Assembly (NCBI GenBank): GCA_001692895.1
Contig: KV748217.1
Location: forward strand, 1,054,001 to 1,118,000
Origin: Cenococcum geophilum 1.58
Lineage: Eukaryota; Ascomycota; Dothideomycetes; Gloniales; Gloniaceae
Direction of reading: 5' to 3'
Length of the DNA stretch: 64,000 nucleotides
Of this stretch, positions 24,781 to 36,708 are shown piece after piece. A program made the translations under genes and the position numbers. The stretch's first letter is position 1. Every line of letters begins with the position of its first letter. The notes below the pieces were generated by a model. It was not told where the DNA came from and did not search any database. It saw only the letters and a list, made by a program, of their open reading frames with translations.

Positions 24781-25439
24781 ACTATTACTAAATCTAGACA
24801 ACCGTCGCCGTCGCTAGACGACCGCTGTTGGGGCTAGATAGCGACCGTTTGGATAGCTAGCCAGCGAATACTATAAACAATTCAATTGATTAATTAAATT
24901 AAGGTAGTATAGATAGGTAGGTATAGATATATAGATATAAACACATAGGTATAGACATATAGATATAGATAGGTAGGTATTAAAGGTTTGGGTTAGGCTT
25001 AGTATAACCTTAGGTTATATATAACCCCCTAAGGTCCGCAACATATCGTCTAAATATTACCCCCCCCCCTTTAGTGGTGGCCTCTACCTTTTAGACGCGT
25101 TTTTAAGGTCTAGGTTAGTACTAGGTTAGTATAGAGGGCCTTAGCGCGCCTTTAACCTCACTATTGCCTTAACAATCTATTTTCCAGCCCTCTTCTATCC
25201 TTATACCCGCGCTAGCCTATATAGAGCTTCTAATTTTATATAGAAGAGCCTAGTATAATTATAATTGTATAATATAGAGCCTTCTTTTCCTTCTTCTTCT
25301 CCTTTAATATTTATACGTTTAGTGGCTTTATTTACCTACGCTATACTTATATATCTCCTCCTTACCTCTTATAGGTATAGAGTCTTTTAAGAATCTCCTT
25401 ACCCTATAGTCCACTTTACGGTTAATAGAAGCCCCCCTA
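24781..25439. other. Interval between gypsy-B and gypsy-A1
   Basis: No gene. 24790-24860 holds three variants of CTAGACGACCG, a word also found left of gypsy-B (17833-17848), so gypsy-B probably landed in a small repeat. 24905-24980 is a degenerate array of TAGATA, GGTATAGA and TAGGTAGG words. A run of ten C lies at 25060-25069. The rest is pyrimidine-rich. Confidence 0.6.
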
Positions 25440-25863
25440 TATTACGGACGCTTTAAGTACAATATTATAACTACTTAGGGAAGAGTTAGAAGAAGCTAGT
25501 TGGTTAATATAAGCACAGTCTAGGATAGAGCCGATAGAGCTATATAACGAGGAATGGTAACTAAGGTTACGTAATATAATCTATATAATTTATAGGATCT
25601 ATATAATCTATAATAGAGTAAATAGAGTATATATATATTACGTATAAGAAGGATTTTATAGGAGTATGGTTATGTATTTAAGGACCTTTAGTCCCTACCT
25701 AGATAGTTCCTTCCTTATAGTAATTCTTAGAATATAATTAGAGTTAATCTATTAGGTAACCACTCTACTAGTTATTATTACGTTGTTAACTTTAATTTAC
25801 GTTACCTATATACCTAGCCTAATAATAAGCCTATTGTAGTACCTACTATAAGGTTCCGTTATA
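25440..25863 (+). repeat. 5' LTR of gypsy-A1
   Basis: 424 bp; pairs with 32753-33175. The central part (about 25575-25635) is the least similar, with local AT-rich expansion. Confidence 0.92.
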
Positions 25864-25908
25864 TAATCACTACTAAGTTACGGTACTAAATATAAAAAGT
25901 TAAATAAC

Positions 25909-28750
25909 ATGCCACTAAAAGCAGCCACTATAACGCCATTAACGGCGGCAACTACTTTAAGGTTAGGAGGTAATACTAGTATAGTAGATACTAACTTATA
26001 GTAACCTATAACGGTCGGATAACTATAAGAGATAGTTAACTAGTTAACAACAAATAATACAGCGTTAGAAGAAAGGGTTAATAGGATAAAAGCAGTAAAG
26101 ATTAAGTTACTATTAATTAAAAGGTATTTAGGGGAAAGATTAAAGCTTAAAGGATTTCTTACGTAAATGCACTTTAAAGTTACGTAAGAAGGAGTAAAGC
26201 TACTAACACCTATAGATCGAATAGCCTATACGGGATTATTCCTATTAGGAAGGGCACTTAAGTAGTTTAAGCCTTACCTTACGGAAATATAGGTAAACGG
26301 AATAACAACCACTAATTAAAAGGTGCGGTTTATATTCTTAAGCTAGAAAGGATTTACGGAGCAACTTATATAAATATTTAGAGACCTAGAGGCAATAACT
26401 ATAGTAGAAAAAAAACTCTAAGATATTACGCAATAAACCTTAGCAATTAAGTATATAATGCAGTTCCAAACGCTAGCTATATAAGTTAAGTGGAATAATA
26501 GGGCGCTTATAGCATAGTATAAATAAGGACTTAAGGCTAAAATCTAAAATATAATTATCCTAATAGAAGATACGGACACCCTAAGGGAGTTAATAGATTA
26601 AGCGATTAAGATTAATAATTAAATCTACTAAAGGGAATAGGCTAAGAGAGGTTAGAATAGAGTTCCATAGTTATATAAGATGTAAAGCATATAATAACCA
26701 AAGCTAAGTTAAAAACTATAGTATGGCGTAGAGCTAATAGACCTAAGTGGTACCAAAGAAGCCTATAAGAGATAAAGTAAGAAACTATAAAAACCTAAAG
26801 GTTAAGGATCTAGTAATTATAGGACTAAGGAGCAGAGGCTAAACTAGGGATCTTAGTAGTAGAAGACGTTTAAGCGGACTCTATAGTAAAGTTAGTAGTT
26901 TAAAGACGGAGCTTATATAAATTATAGGAAATAAGGTTATTTCGCGAGGGATTATAAAGATAGTTAAAATTACTATGTAATAGGGGGAACTAGACTAATA
27001 GTAAAGGACACATACGTATAGAGGGACGATAGTGTACTACGGGGAACAAAAGAGTGTTTAATTAGAAATTTCGCGTTTTATTACAATAACGCATACTAAA
27101 TTTATAAAGACGCTAAGTATGGCGCAAGCTATTGGCTATAAAAGCTAAAATCCTCAGAATATAGAGGGACTAATAAACTATTACGTAGGCCAGGTATTAA
27201 GGACGACGAGTTTAATATAGGCGAAATATTTACAGACGATAAGGTAATAAAAGTAGCTTACTAGGAGCGTGCAAACCTTAAAGAAGTTATATTAGAAGTA
27301 GAGACTAAGACCGCTATAGAGTAAGGTTTAGTAACGGGTATTATAATACCGTTAAATACGGCATCTATCGCTTTATAAAATAAAAGAAAGAGTGTCTTAC
27401 AGAGACCAAGTAAGCAGACGACTACTAGTGCTAATTTATCGCTTAATAAAGGCAAAAGGCTAAAGGCTTAAGACTCTTAAGATAAGATAAGAGACGACTA
27501 AGATTCTTAAGACGAGATAAGGTATACCTAAAGACCTATAATAGACGAAAACTAATAGAGTAGGGTAGTAGCTTAGTTTAAAGATATATAAATAAGCCTA
27601 GGATAGAGTTTCCTATAGGTATAAGACTCTTAAGATAAAATAAGTAAAACTTAAGAATCTTAAAATAAGATAAGAATATCTAAGCCTAGTTAGACTAAGG
27701 TAGGAGTAAGGTTTAAAACAGAAGTAAGCTCGGGATTAAGAATCCTATAAAACTAAGACTTTAAGAATCCACTTATAAGACGTAAAAGAAAAGAAACCAT
27801 AGAGGAATTTAGAGCAAGAATTACCGTATAGTAAGACTAGAAACTAGATAAAAAATCTAGTATACTAAAATGTATAAGGAACAGAGCACCCGTATAAAGA
27901 ATTACTAATAGGCCTAGGGCGGGCATACTAAGAGCTAAATAGCTTACTAAACTAGAATAAGAAGAGGATCTAAGGATCCTAACTAGGTTTAAGGAACGAT
28001 ATATAAAGGGCTATTATAATATAGTAATAAAAAGATACTTCCTTACGGACAAGCTATATACACTTTAGCAGCTGTACTAATAGTAGTATAAATAAAGGCA
28101 TAACGACGAGTGGGAAGATTTCTATATATAGTTAGATAAAAAAGTTATTTAAGACTACCCAATTATAGAGAAGGCTATAAGTCACATTAAAGGAGCCTTA
28201 ATTATAATATTAAAAGATTTAGAGTAATTAGAGGACTAGAGAAGCGAGAGGTAAATCTTAGTACCTGCGAATAAAGTTGTAACGCTTAGATTAATATAAG
28301 AAAGGTTTAAACTTAAGGATAAAAACAAGCTAAGAGTTAACCTAAGACATTAAGTATATTACACACTAGTATAGATTACATACGTGGATAATATGTGTAA
28401 TATATATAGAGTACCTAAAGATAAGCACCGGAAGTACCTAGTAAGGATATATTAGGCACCAGATAAAGCAAAATATTAAAACGCTAAGTATATATATAGT
28501 TAGCACCCTATAAAAGTATAAAGCTAAGGGAACTTAATACTTTAGCTAAGAAGATTTCTTACGGAAGAATGCCTAAATAGATAATAGTAGTAGGAATGTC
28601 TAAGGAACACGTATTTATAGTATATTAAAAATAAAAAGCAAACTAAGTATTAGCTAAAGGAGGACTAAGTATAAATAGGATTAAATAGCTAATAGTTAAG
28701 AAAAGTAGAGGCTTACGGGACTAGAGAAACCTAGTAGTAGAGCCTTAGAC
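25909..28750 (+). pseudogene. gypsy-A1 gag and long extension, broken
   Basis: Gag starts MPLKAATITPL at 25909. Capsid-like region to about 26600, and a degraded zinc-knuckle-like segment near 26930-26960. About 1.8 kb between that and the protease is unusually long for a chromovirus gag-pol junction; I recognise no domain there. Copy A2 has the same region, so it belongs to the family. Broken. Confidence 0.65.
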
Positions 28751-28789
28751 CCTTAAAGGAATTTAAGGACAATACCAAAACCTATAAGT

Positions 28790-31700
28790 TAAGTAGTAAG
28801 AATAACAGTTTAAAGTATTAATAGATAGTGGAGTAATAAGGAACTATATATTACTAATAGCAGTTTAAAAAATAGGATTACCGCATAGAAAAAAGGAGTA
28901 CCCTTACCTATTAGTGATAATTTTAGGAGATCTAATAGCCTATAGAGGAGGCATTATTAACCTTAAAATAGGACCTATTTAGTTAACCATTAAAGGGAGA
29001 TAAATTAAGATGTCTTTCGATATATTACTATTAGGGAATAATAAGGCAGTACTAGGAATGCCTTAGTTATAGAAATATAATCTAAAGATCGATTAGGTTA
29101 TAGGTTAAGTTAATATTAGGGATACTTAATGCCGCAAGATATAATAATAAACTAAGTTAGTATAGTACTAAGTAGGAGCGACCTATAAGGAAACGGAAAA
29201 AGGGCTAAGCTACGTACTAAAAAGATACTATAAGTATAGCAAGAAACTATAGTTACTAAAAAGTAAAAAGCTGTTAGAGTATATAGCTTAGGACTATAAG
29301 ATAGAATTAAAACTAGAAATAAGTTTAAAGTTTTTTCTAATCTATAAGCTTACTAAAGAAGAAGGTAGAGCACTAAAAGAGTTTATCTAGGAAAATCTAT
29401 AAAAGGGATATATTAGACCATTATAGTTATCGGCAGGTTATTCAGTACTATTTATACTAAAGAAAAATGGCAAACTAAGGCTGTATATTAACTATAGGTA
29501 GTTAAACAGCATTACTAGAAAGGATAGGTATCCTTTACCCTTAATTAGCGGAATCTAAGATAGGATAGGTAATGCGTAAATCTTTATAAAGATAGATCTA
29601 AGATAGGCGTACTATTAGATTAGGTTAAAGGAAGGACTATATAAACTATTAGTTATATAATTTGGGCTTATAAACGCACTAGCAACATTCTAGAAGCGTA
29701 TTAATAATATATTAGGAGAATACTTAGATGAATTTGTTATAGTATATCTTAATAATATTATTATCTACTTAATAACTAAGAAAGAGTATAGAGAACACGT
29801 TAAATGGGTTTTAAAGAGATTATAGAAAGAACAGATGCTAGTAGTAATTAAGAAATACGAGTTCTTTACTAGGAAGACTAATTTTGTTAGATTTATTATT
29901 AAACTAGGCTATCTAAAGAAGATTAAGGCTATAGTAAATTGGTAAGAACTAGAGAACGTTATATAGTTAAGATTGTTTTTAGGGTTTTATAATTACTACA
30001 GACGGTTTATAGCGTAGTGGTTAAAAGATATTAAACTACTTACGCGATTAATGAAGACAGAGGAACTATAGGTATAGGAAAAGAAATAGTAAAAATTATT
30101 TAAAAAAGTTAAAGAGTTGTTTACCTAGGAGCTAGTTCTTAAGATCTATTAACTAGGACTAGAGACGGTTATAAAGATAGATATATTAAACTATATACTA
30201 AGGGCGTACTTTATATAGAAATATTAAGATGGATGGCACCTAGTAGCATACTATAGTCGGAAGATAATACTACTAGAGTTAAACTATAACATTTATAATA
30301 AGGAGTTGTTAGGTATAGTTATAGCACTAAAGAAATAGAGAGCATTCTTATAAGGCATAGAAAAACTATTTATAGTTAAGACAGATTATAAGAACCTAAT
30401 AGGATTCCTAACAATAAAGGAACTTAATTAAAGGTAGGTTAGATAGGCAGAGATACTTATAGAATACCATTTTAAGATTTAGTATACTAAGGGTACCAAC
30501 AATATATAAGCAGACGCTCTAAGTTAAAAGGCTAAACTATAAAATAATAAAAAGCCATTAGGGGCTTTACTACGAAAAGATATAAATAAATTAATTAGAT
30601 ATAATTATCCAAAAATTATAGCAACCTAAGAGGAACTAGAAAAAGTTTATAAATTACTAAAAAGCTTTTAGGTATAAAGGATTCTAAAAGCATAGCTAGA
30701 AGATCTATAGATAAATATATACGAAAATTAAGAAGTAAAGTATATCCTAAAAAGTATAGTAGAGTAATTTATAGAAGATTTCTATAAGGGATTAACTTAA
30801 GGACACAATAGAGCTATAGGCTTAGTGTTAAGACTCTAAAAGGAGTATATTATTAATAGAATCTAGGGCTTAGCGCGAAAAGTTATAAAGGAATATCCAG
30901 ATTACTAAAGAAATAAACTAATAAGGCATAAGCTATATAGAGGGCTACAACCTATTAAAATACTAAAAAGACTATAGGAGATTATATTGTGGGACTTTAT
31001 TATTAAATTACTAAAGTTAAAAGATCTTATTACCGGATAAGATTATAACGCGATCTTAGTAATAGTAGATAAGCTTATAAAGTGGGGATACTTTATAGCA
31101 TATATAAAAGAGATATTAGTAAAAGATATTGCTAGAATCTATATTAAGGAAGTGTTTATAAGATATAGAGCACTAAGCAAAATTATATTGGATAGAGATC
31201 TAAGATTTGTAGTAGTATTTTAGGAGGTATTCTTAGCGGAATAAGGAGTTAGAGTAGTAACTTCTACCGTATATTATCCGCAGATAGATAGTTAAATAGA
31301 AAGATTAAATTAGACACTAGAATAGTATTTAAGGTACTATATTAATTATATATAGAATAATTAGGTATTATTATTACTAGTTATATAGTTTATATATAAT
31401 ACAACACTATAAGAAGGGATAGGTATATTACTATTTAAGACAAATTATAGATATAAGCTAAGAACATCGTTATTACTATGGTAAGTAAAGAAAACAAGTA
31501 GTATAGCTAAAGAAAGAATAAAGACGTTAATAAATCTTTATATAGACCTTATAGAATTAGTAAAGAAAGTATAAGAAAGAATAAAAAAGTACTATAATGC
31601 TAAGAGATCTAAGGGACTAGATCTTAAGGAGGGAGATAAAGTGTGGCTACTATATAAAAATTTTAAGAGTTAACGACTAAGTAAGAAGTTGGACTATGTT

Positions 31701-32020
31701 AGACTAGGACCTTTTAAAATTAAGTAAAGGATTTTATTAGTTACGTTTAAGTTAAACCTACTAGCTAAAATTAAGATCTACCCTATATAGCATATCGCAA
31801 TACTAGAGCCAGTATATAAAAATATTAAGCTACTAGTCTATAAGGTAGATATATATAGAGGACAGAAAGAAGACAAATGGTAAGTTTTAAAGATTGTTAG
31901 TTATAAGGACATTAACGATAAAATATAGTATAAAGTAAAGTGGATAGGTTATAATAAGACTACTTAGGAGCTATTAAAGAACCTAAAAAACGCTATAGGA
32001 AAGGTATAGGAGTATTAGAA
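28790..32020 (+). pseudogene. gypsy-A1 pol region with chromodomain, broken
   Basis: Protease with a DSG motif near 28823, RT with the YLxN catalytic region near 29743, RNase H, integrase with His/Cys zinc-binding segment (about 30770-30920) and core to about 31480, and a C-terminal chromodomain with VKWIGY near 31940. Broken. Confidence 0.85.
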
Positions 32021-32752
32021 GAAATTAGGTTAGGTAGCATTAATAAAAAAGAATTGCTAAAGAATAAGTTACCTAAGGGGGACCTAAGAAGAGTAGTTGC
32101 CGAATTACTTAGATCTATTTCCTTCTTAGCCGGAGGAGAATCCGTTCTTTTATTACTAAGTTCCTATAGACCTTATTCTATAAGTTTCTACTTCTTAAAA
32201 TAAACCTTCTTATAAACCTTCTTAAGACAAAGCAGATAAGTAAATACCGCAATATAAGTATTTAGAGCTTTCTATTCTGCGTCTTAAGAACATTTTAACT
32301 CCGCTAAAGTAATAAATAGCTTACTATCTAGCCGCGTAGCAGTAGATTAAACACGAAACCCTAAGATAAATTAATTAGGGAACTAGACGACTATTAAGAG
32401 TAATAGATCGCGTATATTTAGCATTAGAAGTAGAGCGAACGTTATAGGATAAATAAATATTTACTTTAGTGCACTCTAAATAAGAGGACGGTTATCGCGA
32501 AGATGGGTTTGCCAACGTAACGTAAACTAGCCCCTCTTTTAAATAGCGAGAACACGGAGATGGTATAATCTCACTAAGAGATAATATTGCAGTAATAGTA
32601 CGAGCACGACGTTAGGCGTGTAAAGAAGAAATTGCTTTAGGTATAATAAGCAATAATATTAACTAAATTAATTAGACGGATATTACACCTCTAGTAAACA
32701 ACTTAAAGATATTAGGAATCTTTAAGGATAAAGATAGAAAGGAGGGAGATAG

Positions 32753-33175
32753 TGTTACGGACGCTTTAAGTACAATATTATGACTATTTAGGGAAGAGTT
32801 GGAAGAAGCTAGTTAGTTAATTTAGGTACGGTTTAGGATGGAGCTAATAGAACTATGTGATGAGGAATAGTAACTAAGGTTATATAATATGCTATATATT
32901 AAATAAAAGGAACGGAGGGAACCTACGTACCTTACATATAAGACGTATATTACGTATAAGAAGGATTTTATAGGAGTATGGTTGCGTATTTAAGGACCCT
33001 TAGTCCCTACCTAGATAGTTCCTTTCTTATAGTGATTTTTAGAATATAATTGGAGTTAATCTATTAGGCAACTACTCTACCAGTTATTATTATGTTGTTA
33101 ACTTTAATTTTCATTACCTACACACCTAGCCCAATAACGAGCCTACTGTAGTTCTTGCTATAAGGTTCCGTTACA
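32753..33175 (+). repeat. 3' LTR of gypsy-A1
   Basis: 423 bp. A G-rich purine tract (AGGAGGGAGATAG) directly precedes it, as expected for the polypurine tract. Confidence 0.92.
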
Positions 33176-34265
33176 CGTAGTACTATATATTTAAAGAACT
33201 ACAGTCCCTACCTAGATAGTTCTCTTCTTTATAGTAAATCTTAGAATATAATTAGAGTTAATCTATTAGGCAACTACTCCACCAGTTATTATTACGTTAT
33301 TAACTTTCTTATTATTTATACATCTAGCCTATTAATAAGTCCACCGTAGTTCCTACTATAAGGCTTTGTTATATATTTACTACCTAGTTATAGTATTAAT
33401 AAAGTTAAATAATATATTACCAAAAGCATCAGTTACAACGCTATTAATAGCAGTAACTACTTTAGGAATAAGTAGGGACACTAGCATGCAGGATATGGAT
33501 TTATAGCTAGTTACGGTAGGGTAACTATAAGAGATGGTTAATTAATTAATAGAAAATAACCAGATACTTAAAGAACGAATTAATGGCTTAGAGTAGTAAA
33601 GGTTAAGTTACTATTAGTTAAGCGATTTTTAGGGGAGAAGTTAAAGCTTAAAGGGTTTTTAGTATAAATGCGTTTTAAGGTAATATAGGAGGATATAAAG
33701 CTTGCTATACTAATAGACTAAGTAGTTTACGCAGGATTATTTCTAACGGAAAGAGTACTTAAGTAGTTTAAACCTTACCTTATTAAGATATAGGAGAACG
33801 GAAGCACAACTATAAACCTAGAAGTTAAATTTATATTCTTAAGCTAGGGAGGATTTATAGAATGACTTATATAGATATTTAAGGACCTAAAAGCAACTAC
33901 TATAATAATAAAAAGCTTTAAAACCTAGTATAACAAACCTTAGTAATTAAGTATATGATATACTTCTAAACACTAGCTATATAGATTAAATAGAATAATA
34001 GGGCGCTTATAGCATAGTATCCCTTCCGCTGGTGATGTCCTACGAGAGGCAGACCGTGCGCGAACACCGGAATCAAAAGTACGCATATAGTCACGTAGCC
34101 TTAATTCTATCGATTCTATCGGCCAGTTCTTATCGATAACAGTAGGACAAAATACACCAGCGAAAGGGATAAATAGGGACTTAAAGTAAAAGTCTAGAAT
34201 ATAATTATTCTAATAAAAGATATAGATACCCTAAGGGAATTAATTAATTAAGTAATTAAGATTAA
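33176..34265 (+). mobile_element. gypsy-A2 fossil, slice 1 (partial LTR and gag)
   Basis: 33176-33373 matches only the last roughly 200 bp of the gypsy-A LTR. Gag follows from about 33409, collinear with gypsy-A1 25909-26610. A family-T MITE is inserted at 34020-34169. The slice ends at the copia-D insertion. Broken. Confidence 0.88.
34020..34169. mobile_element. 150-bp MITE, TA duplication (family T), copy 2
   Basis: Begins TCCCTTCCGCTGGTG and ends CACCAGCGAAAGGGA, flanked by TA (34018-34019, 34170-34171). The empty site is visible in gypsy-A1 (AGTATAAATA near 26520). Shares its interior with the copy at 2963-3112, but its ends differ from that copy while still complementing each other. Confidence 0.88.
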
Positions 34266-34907
34266 TGTAACCGACCACTAGTACTATACTGTTGTTGACC
34301 CAAAATCGGACTTAGGGAACGTTCGGTTGCAATCTGACGCTTTTGAATCTGAACTGAAAGTCCGGCAGAAAGAACGCGCTCCTTCCCGATTTAACACGCG
34401 TCTGTGGCTCTACGGGTTGCACGGACGTGTGCAATCTGAAGCCTTCAGATTCAATCTGGAGTTCAAATGAGGAGCTTCGAGCTCCTGATTTAAACTGACG
34501 CTAAGACCTTAGTTTAGATTCTATATATGGCAAAGTTGCCAATTTTTTAGTAACTTTTAGCGTGTTTTTGGGGCGGTCAGAGGAACATCAAAAATTTGTG
34601 GCTAAAGTTAAGTTGAATTGGAATTCAACCGAACAGTCGCCTTAGAATCAGATTAAAGCTCCAGATTAACTCTATTCTGAACTGAATCTAAGGCCTCTAG
34701 ATTGCAACCGAACGTTCCCTTACTTACTACCGTCTTACTACCTCAGCTGCTTACCCCCGTATATCTTACCATTTAGCTACTTACCCTTATATATCTTACC
34801 CCCTTTTTATCTTATTACTTACACCTTCCTTATATATTTATACTGCTCAATTTCCATAGATTTACAATTAAGTCGTTTACTCAATTCTTTACACTACAAA
34901 GCTTACA
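34266..34907 (+). repeat. 5' LTR of copia-D, split by a MITE
   Basis: 642 bp in total, of which 34315-34719 is a MITE plus its TTA duplication. The first base after the LTR starts a primer-binding-site-like stretch, GTTATAAGCCCGG. Confidence 0.93.
34315..34719. mobile_element. 405-bp MITE, TTA duplication, PIF/Harbinger-like (family H), copy 2
   Basis: Ends GGGAACGTTCGGTTGCAATC and its complement, TTA on both sides (34312-34314, 34720-34722). The interior matches 3238-3619 in inverted orientation. The 3' LTR of copia-D (39943-40176) shows the empty site, proving this insertion is later than copia-D. Confidence 0.92.
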
Positions 34908-35159
34908 GTTATAAGCCCGGATCGCACTACCTGCTAACCAATCAATCTATTACCTTATTTAAGATGTCACTACTTCTATTACCTTTATAAGTGTCTTAAG
35001 CTTCTTCACCTATTAAACGAACGGACGATTAACCCTAGTTAACGACCGTACAACCGACTGACGAACGAATGGATGAATCAAATCAAGAGTTCGGAACGTT
35101 AAAATAAGGCTTTCGCCAAGCCACCAATTGGACCCTGCCTGACCCTATAAATTCTAAAA

Positions 35160-36660
35160 ATGACGACCACCAACGAATCAAAAGTCAACCTTATCCTCAA
35201 CCAGCCTTCTAATTGGATACAGTGGTTTCTTTATCATCTAAGACACTGCCAAAACTAACGAGGTATGGGAGTACATTGACCTATCTAAAAAAGGCGAGCG
35301 TCTAAAGCTAGAATAACCAAGTCGGCCCATACTGAGGGATATACTACCTATGGCTATATCGATAGCAAAGCTAGACCTAAGTCAGCTCACCGCCTATAAC
35401 CAGCTCTATGCTAAATATAAAGACGATCTTTGTATATACGAGAAGCAAAAACGGGCTATAAACGATATTAGCAACTATATCGTTTGCACTATATTAGTAG
35501 CCTACCTTCCACTTATCGATGACCTTAACACGGTACACGAACGGCTTTAAGCACTTAAGACTACACTAGCCCCTACTACCTTAGGTTGAAAACGAGACGT
35601 CCTAAATTAGTACACGGCTTTAAAAGCCTATAATAAAAAGCAGAGTATTAACAAATGGTTAAATAACTGGCGGAACGTCTACAAGCTTATGGAATAATTG
35701 AAGCTACCAAACGTATAGGGATTTAGGCCACACTACGATTTCGTTTAAGTAATTAAGCCTATCTCTTCTAGCTTCGCAGGAGCACTAGAAGTAGATCTTA
35801 TTAGAAAAAAACAGAAGGATAAAGCCGCCCTATCCATTATCAATCTAATTGAGGAATTTAAGGAGCACTACCGCATGCAGTAAGCAGCATCCTCTGCTAC
35901 CCCTACTAATAGCTCTGCATTTGCAACCCTATAAGGCAATTCCAATTCCAATTTAGATTCTAACCCCGATTCAAATTCCGATTTAAAGTGGCATAAGAAA
36001 TGCATTTGCGGTCGCAAACATTAATACAGCAACTGCTACTACATCGCTAAGCAGAAGTGCCCTTAAGGGTAGAAACCAAGACTAGGCGTCCTAAAGAAAA
36101 TAGAAGAAATGATATCTTTTATACCCTAGGTTAAACGCATAGTTAACCACATTTAAAAAGAAGAATAGGAAGTAAAGAGCATAGAATCTATAATTAATTT
36201 TAATTCTAAAACCCTACCGTCTAAGACCCCAACTAGCTATGCTACCGTGTTTAGTACTAGTTAAATTCCATTCAAACTCCAGAATACCTAAATACTTAAC
36301 CCTAGTGTAGATACCCACGTCTGCAATAACTAAGAAGACTTTACCTTCTCCTGCCTAGCTATAGAAGACGACTATCTAATTGCTGGCGGAAATTTCGAAA
36401 AAATATAAGCCTATAGAATAGTAACCATTACTGTCGACATACCTACTAGGAAGTAAAAAATGAAGCTATCCCATGTAGCACTAGTACCTACTATATTTAT
36501 AAATATCGTAGCACTATTAAGGGCTATAGATAACGATATCTATTTCGACTTAGGACGAAACTTGCTCTACTGTCTAATAACTAGCAAAATAGTATGCTAT
36601 ATAAAACGACTAGGGGGCTACTGGGCGCTAATGTATAGAGAGCCTATAAATACCCCAGAT
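35160..36660 (+). pseudogene. copia-D gag and protease region, broken
   Basis: Gag begins near 35161. The open stretch 35350-35550 is a surviving slice of it. A CxC...H...C zinc-knuckle-like segment (KCICGRKH) lies near 35998. A protease-like region follows at about 36430-36660. Broken. Confidence 0.8.
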
Positions 36661-36708
36661 TCGACAACTTAATCGACCTTCTTAATAAGAAGACATTAAC
36701 TAAGCAGA

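Larger units (their letters stand above)
25440..33175 (+). mobile_element. Ty3/Gypsy chromodomain retrotransposon fossil (gypsy-A1)
   Basis: 7736 bp with LTRs of 424 bp (25440-25863) and 423 bp (32753-33175) that start TGTTACGGACGC and end GGTTCCGTTACA. Order: gag (from ATG 25909), a long extra region (about 27000-28750), protease (28790-29100), RT (29280-29960), RNase H (30170-30560), integrase (30760-31480), chromodomain (31850-32020), then about 700 bp of 3' tail. The flanking pentamers (CCCTA left, CGTAG right) do not match, and the right flank is a truncated LTR of a second copy. Structure whole, coding broken by many dozens of changes. Confidence 0.9.

Noticed and set aside
25060-25069. 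Run of ten C as a functional tract
   Set aside because: An isolated homopolymer in a pyrimidine-rich interval, with no neighbouring structure.
27261-27455. Open frame on the minus strand
   Set aside because: Antisense shadow within the gypsy-A1 gag extension.
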